From contig NZ_JABGCI010000002.1 in NCBI RefSeq assembly GCF_019799905.1, positions 124,001 to 188,000 on the forward strand: 64,000 bases of DNA, given 5' to 3'. The translations under genes and the position numbers were made by a program. How positions within the stretch are numbered: position 1 is the first letter of the stretch; the number at the start of each line of letters is the position of its first letter. Below, piece after piece: positions 55,952 to 64,000 of this stretch. The notes under the pieces were generated by a model. The model searched no databases, was not told where the DNA came from, and was given only the letters and a program-made list of their open reading frames with translations. The DNA is from Trujillonella endophytica (GTDB lineage Bacteria; Actinomycetota; Actinomycetes; Mycobacteriales; Geodermatophilaceae).

Positions 55952-56077
55952 CCCCCGATTCTCCCGACGCCGTCCCGCGGCTCCGCGCGCGCCCCCCTGG
56001 GCAGCTGTGCTCCCCTGGGGCAGGCTGCGCCGACCCGTCCGGCGACGGCGGACACCGACGACGGGCGAGGGACACAC

Positions 56078-57544
56078 GTGAGACGCGGGCGACGAGCGCG
56101 GTCGTGGACGTCGGTGCTGACCGGCGGGGCGCTGCTGGCCGGGGTGGCGCTGGCCGGCTGCACCACCCCGGTCGACGGGTCGGCGACCCCCGCGGTGGCC
56201 GGCGCCGACGGGTTCGGCGACCCCTACTTCCCGCTCGACGGCAACGGCGGGTACGACGTCGCCAGCTACGCCCTGGAGCTGTCCTTCGACCCGGCCACCG
56301 ACGTCCTCGGCGGCACCGCCACCGTCGTGGCGACCGCCACGGAGACCCTGTCGGCGTTCAACCTCGACCTGCAGGGCTTCGAGGTCTCCTCGGTGACCGT
56401 CGACGGCGAGGACGCGACGGTGGCCCGGGACGGCGGCGAGCTCACCGTCACCCCTGCCCGGCACCTGATCGAGGGCTCGGAGTTCACGACGGTGGTGGCC
56501 TACGAGGGCGTGCCCGAGCAGCTGGACGACGGGCTGGGCCTGGCCGGCTTCCTCCAGACCGGGGACGGCGCCCTCGCGGTCGGGCAGCCCGACGTCGCGG
56601 CCAGCTGGTTCCCGGTGAACGACCACCCGGCCGACGCCGCGTCCATGGAGGTGTCGATCACCGTCCCCGAGGGCCTCGAGGCCGTCTCCAACGGCGAGCT
56701 CGTCGACTCCTCGACCGAGGACGGCGCGACCACCTGGCGGTGGTCGGCCGAGGACCCGATGGCGCCGTACCTGCTGACGCTGGCCGTCGGGGAGTTCGAG
56801 ATCGAGGAGTACGAGCAGGACGGCATCCGGTACTGGGACGCCGTCGACCCCGGGCTCGCCGACGAGGAGGCCGAGGGGTCGGCGACGGTGGCCGAGGTGG
56901 CCACCGCCTCCCTGGCCCGGGCGCCGGACGTCATCGCCGTCCTGGCGGAGTGGTTCGGCCCCTACCCGTTCACGGTGGCCGGCGGCATCGTCGACGACGT
57001 CCCGGACCTCGGCTTCGCCCTGGAGACCCAGACCCGGCCCGTCTACTCCCCCGTCTTCTTCTCCGACCAGGGATCCGGCGAGCTCGTCGTGGTGCACGAG
57101 TTCGCCCACCAGTGGGCCGGCGACAGCGTCCGCCTGGCCGGCTGGCAGCACATCTGGCTCAACGAGGGCTTCGCCACCTACGCCGAGTGGCTGTGGGCCG
57201 ACCACGAGGGGACGTCGACCCCGCAGGAGCAGTTCGACCGGCTCGCCCGGCGGCCCGCGGCGAGCGGCTTCTGGCGGACGGCGATCGGCGACCCCGGCCC
57301 GGAGTCCGACCAGTTGTTCTCCGAGGCCGTGTACCAGCGCGGCGCGATGACCGTGCACGCGCTGCGCACCGCGGTCGGCGAGGAGGCGTTCGCCGAGATC
57401 CTCCGCGAGTGGTTCGGCGGGTCGGCCGGACAGGCGGTCACCACCGACGACTTCGTCGCGCTGGCCGAGGAGGTGTCCGGCGAGGAGCTGGACGACCTGT
57501 TCGCCGAGTGGCTCGGCGAGGGCAAGCCCGCGAGCCTCGGCTGA
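56078..57544 (+). CDS. M1-family metallopeptidase lipoprotein
   Basis: 488 residues. Lipobox LAGC (Cys ~28) after a basic N-terminus. N-terminal beta domain (YALELSFDPATDVLGGTATV), zinc motif HEFAHQWAGD (~340-349) with distal Glu in LNEGFATYAEWLW (~360), the gluzincin HExxH-x18-E. Short form lacking the C-terminal ARM domain of long aminopeptidase N. Cell-surface aminopeptidase; GTG start at 56078. Followed directly by a truncated copy. Confidence 0.88.
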   Translation: MRRGRRARSWTSVLTGGALLAGVALAGCTTPVDGSATPAVAGADGFGDPYFPLDGNGGYDVASYALELSFDPATDVLGGTATVVATATETLSAFNLDLQGFEVSSVTVDGEDATVARDGGELTVTPARHLIEGSEFTTVVAYEGVPEQLDDGLGLAGFLQTGDGALAVGQPDVAASWFPVNDHPADAASMEVSITVPEGLEAVSNGELVDSSTEDGATTWRWSAEDPMAPYLLTLAVGEFEIEEYEQDGIRYWDAVDPGLADEEAEGSATVAEVATASLARAPDVIAVLAEWFGPYPFTVAGGIVDDVPDLGFALETQTRPVYSPVFFSDQGSGELVVVHEFAHQWAGDSVRLAGWQHIWLNEGFATYAEWLWADHEGTSTPQEQFDRLARRPAASGFWRTAIGDPGPESDQLFSEAVYQRGAMTVHALRTAVGEEAFAEILREWFGGSAGQAVTTDDFVALAEEVSGEELDDLFAEWLGEGKPASLG

Positions 57545-57574
57545 CGGCGACAGCCGCGGCCGTATGTGACTCAG

Positions 57575-58079
57575 CGCGCTGGAGACACAGACCCGGCCGA
57601 TCTACTCCTCGGTGTTTTTCACCGACCCGACCAGCGGCGACCTGGTCGTCGTCCACGAACTCGCGCACCAGTGGACCGGGGACCTGCTGCGCGTCGACCT
57701 GTGGCAGCGCATCTGGCTCAACGAGGGCTTCGCCACCTACGCCGAGTGGCTGTGGCAGGAGCGGGAGGGGCTCACCCCGCCGCAGCAGGTCTTCGACGAC
57801 ATCGCCGCCACGGCTCCGCCGGAGTTCTGGGACATCGCCATCGGCGACCCCGGCCCGGCGACCGAGGACCTGTTCGACATCGCCGTCTACTTCCGCGGTG
57901 CGATGACCCTGCAAGCACTGCGCACGACGGTCGGCGACGACGTCTTCTTCGCCGTCCTGCGGGAGTGGGTGCGCACCCAGGCCGGCGGGACGGTGACGAC
58001 CGGGGAGTTCGTCGCGCTGGCCGAACGGTTCTCGGGCGGCCGGCCGAGCTGGGACCACAGCCGCAGCCGGCCCCCCCCA
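57575..58079 (+). pseudogene. Truncated second M1 peptidase (C-terminal remnant)
   Basis: ALETQTRPIYSSVFF at the left matches residues ~320 of the intact neighbour, then HELAHQWTGD and LNEGFATYAEWLW zinc motif and VVLREW region to ~LAERFSG. All residues before ~320 are missing, no proper start exists (57612 GTG is internal), and the end runs into unrelated sequence SGGRPSWDHSRSRPP. Breakpoint is 30 bp after the parent stop. A decayed tandem duplicate. Confidence 0.85.
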
Positions 58080-58086
58080 GCCGGTC

Positions 58087-58813
58087 TCAGGCGGCTGAGC
58101 CGCTGGGACCGAACCGCTCCACCCGGATGGCGGGCGCGGGCACACCGAGGCCGGTCAGCACCCGCGTGGCCGACTCGGCGAACGGCGTCGACCCGCACAC
58201 GAACACGTCCTGCCCCGGCTCCCACAGCGGCACGAGGTCGGCCGCGGTGAGCCGGCCGGGCGGGCGGATGCCGGACGGCTCACGCGTCGTCAGCACCACC
58301 GCGCCCGCGGCCTGCAGCTCCGCCAGGTAGGGCAGCTCGGCGCGCGTCCGCGTGGACACCGCGAGGCGCAGCAGGTCGGCGCGGCCGAGCTCGGCGGCCG
58401 TGCGGAGCATCGACACGAACGGGACGACGCCGGTGCCGCCGCCCACCAGCAACGCCGGGGAGTCGCCCTCCCAGACGAACCAGCCGCCGATCGGCCCGCG
58501 CACCTGCAGCTCGTCGCCGGGCTCGACGACGTCGGCGAGGTAGCCGGACACCTCGCCGTCGTCCAGCCGCTCGACGAGCAGCTCCACCAGCGGGTCCCCC
58601 GGGGAGGACGCCAGCGAGTAGGACCGCTGGGCGCGGTAGCCGTCCTCGGCGGTCAGCCGGACGACGTAGTGCTGGCCGGCGAGGTGGTCGACCCGGTCGG
58701 GCACCTCCAGCCGCACCCGGACGGTGCGCGGCGTGGGGTGGTCGATCTCGCGGACCGTCGCCGTCCGCCAGCCGCCGGCGGGCGCGCGCCGCCCGCCGAG
58801 GCCGAAGGCGGGC

Positions 58814-58821
<8 letters not shown>
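58087..58821 (-). CDS. FAD/NAD(P)-binding ferredoxin reductase-like protein
   Basis: 244 residues. FNR fold: FAD motif RSYSLASSPGDP (~68-79), pyridine-nucleotide loop VGGGTGVVPFVSMLRTA (~124-140) and C-terminal VFVCGSTPFAESATRVL. Probably passes electrons from NAD(P)H; the adjacent molybdenum oxidoreductase is a plausible partner. GTG start overlaps that gene's stop by 8 bp (GTGACTGA). Confidence 0.88.
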
Positions 58822-59422
<601 letters not shown>

Positions 59423-59597
59423 TGTGGATCGTCCTCTCGTCGGCGGGCCCCCAGCCTGCCTGATGGCCTGCTTTGTCACGTTTCGGGCACGACCGACGAT
59501 CCCACCGCGGGAATCCGCACCAAGGCAACCCTTACGAGAGCTGAGTCACCGCGCGTTTACCTGGCCGCAAAGGGGGCCACGACCTAGCGTTGCTCTC

Positions 59598-60305
59598 GTG
59601 GTGACGGTGACGACGCAGTCCGGCCAGCGCAGGGCGCCCAAGGCCGCGAAGACCAGCTCGGTCTTCAAGAAGGTGGTCATGGCGGTCAGCGGCATCATCT
59701 TGGTGCTGTACCTGATCGCGCACATGATCGGGAACCTCAAGGCCTTCGCCGGCCGCGAGGACTTCAACCACTACTCGGAGTGGCTCCGCACGCTCGGCAA
59801 CCCGGCGCTGCCGGGGTCGACCGCCCTGTGGATCATCCGGCTGGTCCTGCTGGCCGCCGTGGCCGCCCACATCTGGGCCGCGGTCTCGCTGTGGCGGCAG
59901 GCCAAGCGGGCGCGCCCCCAGGGCTACGTGACGAAGAAGGCCGTGGCCCAGAGCTACGCCTCCCGGACCATGCGCTGGGGCGGCGTGATCATCGCCGCGT
60001 TCGTCATCTGGCACCTCCTCGACCTCACCTGGGGTGCGGTGAACAGCGAGGGTCACGACGGCACGCCGTTCGACCGGATGCTGGCGAGCTTCCAGAACCC
60101 CCTGTCGGTGGCCTTCTACGCGATCGCGGTGATCCTCGTCGGGATGCACCTGCGGCACGGCATCTGGAGCGCCACGCAGACCCTCGGGCAGAGCAACCGG
60201 CGCCGCGAGGTGACGGTCAACTACGCCGCCACCGGGATCGCGACGGTCCTGACGCTGGGGTTCCTGCTCACGCCCTTCTCCATCCTCTTCGGTCTGATCG
60301 ACTAA
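59598..60305 (+). CDS. sdhC: Succinate dehydrogenase cytochrome b subunit
   Basis: 235 residues with five helices, the Bacillus-type single-chain anchor (SdhC of SdhCAB). VVMAVSGIILVLYLIAHMIGNLKAF (~25-49, with a heme His), LLDLTWGAV, HLRHGIWSATQTLG give His ligands for heme. Menaquinone-linked in this class. GTG at 59598 (an adjacent GTG at 59601 is possible). Upstream is a 175-bp region with AAGGCAACCCTTA near 59523. Confidence 0.92.
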   Translation: MVTVTTQSGQRRAPKAAKTSSVFKKVVMAVSGIILVLYLIAHMIGNLKAFAGREDFNHYSEWLRTLGNPALPGSTALWIIRLVLLAAVAAHIWAAVSLWRQAKRARPQGYVTKKAVAQSYASRTMRWGGVIIAAFVIWHLLDLTWGAVNSEGHDGTPFDRMLASFQNPLSVAFYAIAVILVGMHLRHGIWSATQTLGQSNRRREVTVNYAATGIATVLTLGFLLTPFSILFGLID

Positions 60306-60317
60306 GGAACCCCAGGC

Positions 60318-62264
<1,947 letters not shown>

Positions 62265-62283
62265 CCAACAACCGGAGCAACCA

Positions 62284-63114
62284 GTGACCATGACTGAGGA
62301 CGGCCCGCGGGCCGCCACGGCGCCGCACGAGAAGCCGGGCATGCGCCTGACCCTGCGCATCTGGCGCCAGCCGGACGCGTCGTCGCGCGGCAAGATGGTC
62401 GACTACCGCCTCGACGACGTGTCCCCGGACATGTCCTTCCTCGAGATGCTCGACGTGCTCAACGAGCAGCTGATCATGGAGGGGCAGGACCCGGTCGCCT
62501 TCGACCACGACTGCCGCGAGGGCATCTGCGGCATGTGCGGCGTCATGATCAACGGGCGGGCGCACGGCAACGGCATGAACGAGGGCGCCGTCCAGACCAC
62601 CACGTGCCAACTGCACATGCGGTCGTTCAAGGACGGCGACACGATCGACATCGAGCCGTGGCGGGCGACCCCGTTCCCGGTGATCAAGGACCTCGCGGTC
62701 GACCGGCGCTCCTTCGACCGGATCATCCAGGCCGGCGGCTACATCAGCGTCGCGACCGGGACCGCCCCCGAGGCCCACGCGACGCCGGTGCCGAAGAAGG
62801 ACGCCGACAACGCGTTCGACGCCGCCACCTGCATCGGCTGCGGCGCGTGCGTCGCGGCCTGCCCGAACGCGTCGTCGATGCTGTTCACCGCCGCGAAGGT
62901 CACCCACCTCGGGCTGCTGCCGCAGGGCCAGCCGGAGCGCAACGACCGGGTGGTGAACATGGTGTCCCAGCAGGACCGCGAGGGGTTCGGCGGCTGCACC
63001 AACATCGGCGAGTGCTCCGCGGCGTGCCCGAAGGGCATCTCCATGGAGACCATCTCGCGGCTCAACCACGACCTGCTCGGCGCCCTGCGCGCGGGAGCGC
63101 GGCCGAAGAGCTGA
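62284..63114 (+). CDS. sdhB: Succinate dehydrogenase iron-sulfur subunit
   Basis: 276 residues. [2Fe-2S] [19 protein letters not shown], [4Fe-4S] [13 protein letters not shown], [3Fe-4S] [19 protein letters not shown] at 62284 or ATG at 62290 both possible. Carries electrons from the flavin to menaquinone at SdhC. Followed by a strong terminator. Confidence 0.95.
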   Translation: MTMTEDGPRAATAPHEKPGMRLTLRIWRQPDASSRGKMVDYRLDDVSPDMSFLEMLDVLNEQLIMEGQDPVAFDHDCREGICGMCGVMINGRAHGNGMNEGAVQTTTCQLHMRSFKDGDTIDIEPWRATPFPVIKDLAVDRRSFDRIIQAGGYISVATGTAPEAHATPVPKKDADNAFDAATCIGCGACVAACPNASSMLFTAAKVTHLGLLPQGQPERNDRVVNMVSQQDREGFGGCTNIGECSAACPKGISMETISRLNHDLLGALRAGARPKS

Positions 63115-63127
63115 GCCCCCGTACGAC

Positions 63128-63174
63128 GACGCCGGCGGGCGGGGACCCCTCGTGGGTCCCCGCCCGCCGGCGTC
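63128..63174. terminator. Strong terminator between sdhB and the thiolase gene
   Basis: A perfect 21-bp stem, starting GACGCCGGCGGGCGGGGACC, with a 5-nt CTCGT loop. Lies 13 bp behind the sdhB stop between convergent genes and can act on both strands. Confidence 0.85.
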
Positions 63175-63207
63175 TCGCGGGCTCGGCCCGCGCCTCCAGC
63201 GCCGGGG

Positions 63208-64000
63208 TCAGAGGCGCTCGAGGATCGTCGCGTTGGCCAGGCCGCCGGCCTCGCACATCGTCTGCAGGCCGTAGCGGGCACCCCGCTGGTGCAGCGCGTC
63301 GACCAGCGTCGTCATGATCCGGGCGCCGCTGGCGCCCAGCGGGTGGCCGATCGAGATGCCGCCGCCGTGCACGTTGACCTTGTCGGTGGTCACGCCGGTC
63401 TCCGCCTGCCAGGCCAGGACGACGGAGGCGAAGGCCTCGTTGACCTCGAACAGGTCGATGTCGTCGATCGACAGCCCCGCCCGGCTCAGCGCCTTCGCCG
63501 TCGCCGGGATCACCGCGGTCAGCATCATCAGCGGGTCGTCGCCGACCACCGTCATGGTGTGGATCCGCGCCCGGGGCGTCAGCCCGAGCTCGCGTGCCCG
63601 CTCGCTCGTGGTGACCAGCAGGGCTGCGGCGCCGTCGTTGAGCGGGCTGCTGTTTCCGGGGGTGACCCGCCAGTCGATCTCCGGGAACCGCACCGCCGTC
63701 CGCTCGTCGTAGAAGGCCGGGCGCAGCCGCGCCAGGGTCTCCACGTCGGTGCCGGGACGGATCGTCTCGTCGGTGCCGACGAGGGCGAACGACCCGTCGG
63801 CCTGCCGGGCCTTGACCGGCACCACCTGGTCGGCGAACAGACCGGCGTCCCACGCCTCGGCGGCCCGGGCGTGGCTGCGCGCGGCGTACCCGTCCAGCTG
63901 CGAGCGGGACAGCCCCCAGCGCGCCGCGATGAGCTCGGCCGCCACGCCCTGGCTCACCTGCGCCTCGGGATAGCGGGCGGCGTACCGCTCCCCCAGGAAG
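63208..64000 (-). CDS. Acetyl-CoA acetyltransferase (thiolase; N-terminus off window)
   Basis: The C-terminal ~264 residues of a thiolase. NSSPLNDGAAALLVTTSERA, DDIDLFEVNEAFASVVLAWQ, catalytic His in HGGGISIGHPLGASGARI and catalytic Cys in QTMCEAGGLANATILERL. Works in fatty-acid beta-oxidation or ketone body pathways; substrate chain length not known. The N-terminal active Cys region lies outside. Confidence 0.93.
   Translation of the reverse strand, partial: FLGERYAARYPEAQVSQGVAAELIAARWGLSRSQLDGYAARSHARAAEAWDAGLFADQVVPVKARQADGSFALVGTDETIRPGTDVETLARLRPAFYDERTAVRFPEIDWRVTPGNSSPLNDGAAALLVTTSERARELGLTPRARIHTMTVVGDDPLMMLTAVIPATAKALSRAGLSIDDIDLFEVNEAFASVVLAWQAETGVTTDKVNVHGGGISIGHPLGASGARIMTTLVDALHQRGARYGLQTMCEAGGLANATILERL

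Overview
The window is very GC-rich with strong third-position GC bias, frequent GTG starts and many GTGA-type stop/start overlaps, so it is high-GC Actinobacteria. Mycothiol synthesis (MshB), Bacillus-type SdhCAB, a DUF3117 micro-protein, SpoIIE-type phosphatases beside a GAF-ANTAR protein, a spore-photoproduct-lyase-like radical SAM protein and a large catalase together suggest a stress-tolerant soil or rock dweller such as Geodermatophilaceae (Blastococcus/Geodermatophilus/Modestobacter). That placement is inference from gene content, not from a marker tree. No rRNA, tRNA, CRISPR, phage or transposase genes were found; this reads as ordinary chromosome.

Layout. 1-5.3 kb: divergent glgC/glgA (glycogen), then a cobalamin riboswitch controlling a btuFCD B12 ABC transporter. 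5.4-13.1 kb: a same-strand signalling and light/oxidative stress block (two SpoIIE-family phosphatases, a conserved membrane protein of unknown function, GAF-ANTAR protein, Spl-like lyase, CrtI-type desaturase). 13.2-24.4 kb: mostly minus strand, with a broken dinB, a frameshifted methyltransferase, an unknown conserved protein next to pepA, DUF3117, tag, EamA and LysE exporters, AlkD-like protein, SRPBCC, DivIVA-domain protein, LOG protein and dapE. 24.5-30.4 kb: dapD, a lysozyme-like anchored protein, dinB, dapC-fdxA, GNAT, mshB. The three dap genes cover the succinylase route to lysine/meso-DAP. 30.5-36.7 kb: a five-gene peptide ABC importer. 36.7-42 kb: csbD, an SRPBCC-Nudix fusion, then an assimilatory sulfur block (Rrf2 regulator, cysC, leader peptide, sulfite reductase, zinc ribbon, cysH) ending in a pterin carbinolamine dehydratase. 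42-46.9 kb: two PhoX-family proteins and a secreted metallophosphatase (phosphate scavenging). 47-53 kb: HipA-like/DUF3037 pair, DUF1990, serine hydrolase, a decayed SnoaL gene, an ABC exporter with a broken ATPase gene, and an FNT channel. 53-59.4 kb: katE, GNAT, an M1 peptidase with a truncated second copy, and a molybdopterin oxidoreductase/flavin reductase pair. 59.6-64 kb: sdhCAB and the start of a thiolase gene.

The most unusual signals are not standard genes. Two families of dispersed palindromic elements occur: family 1 at 13.08, 13.49 and 24.45 kb, one copy lying inside a broken dinB; family 2 at 30.49 and 55.34 kb. There is a perfect 22-bp palindrome before the PAS-GAF-SpoIIE gene, an intrinsic-terminator-like hairpin inside the katE leader, and a cysteine-type leader peptide before sulfite reductase. 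Four genes carry reading-frame damage (dinB, methyltransferase, snoaL, ABC ATPase) and an M1 peptidase is truncated; for the two single-base cases, assembly error must be excluded before calling them pseudogenes.
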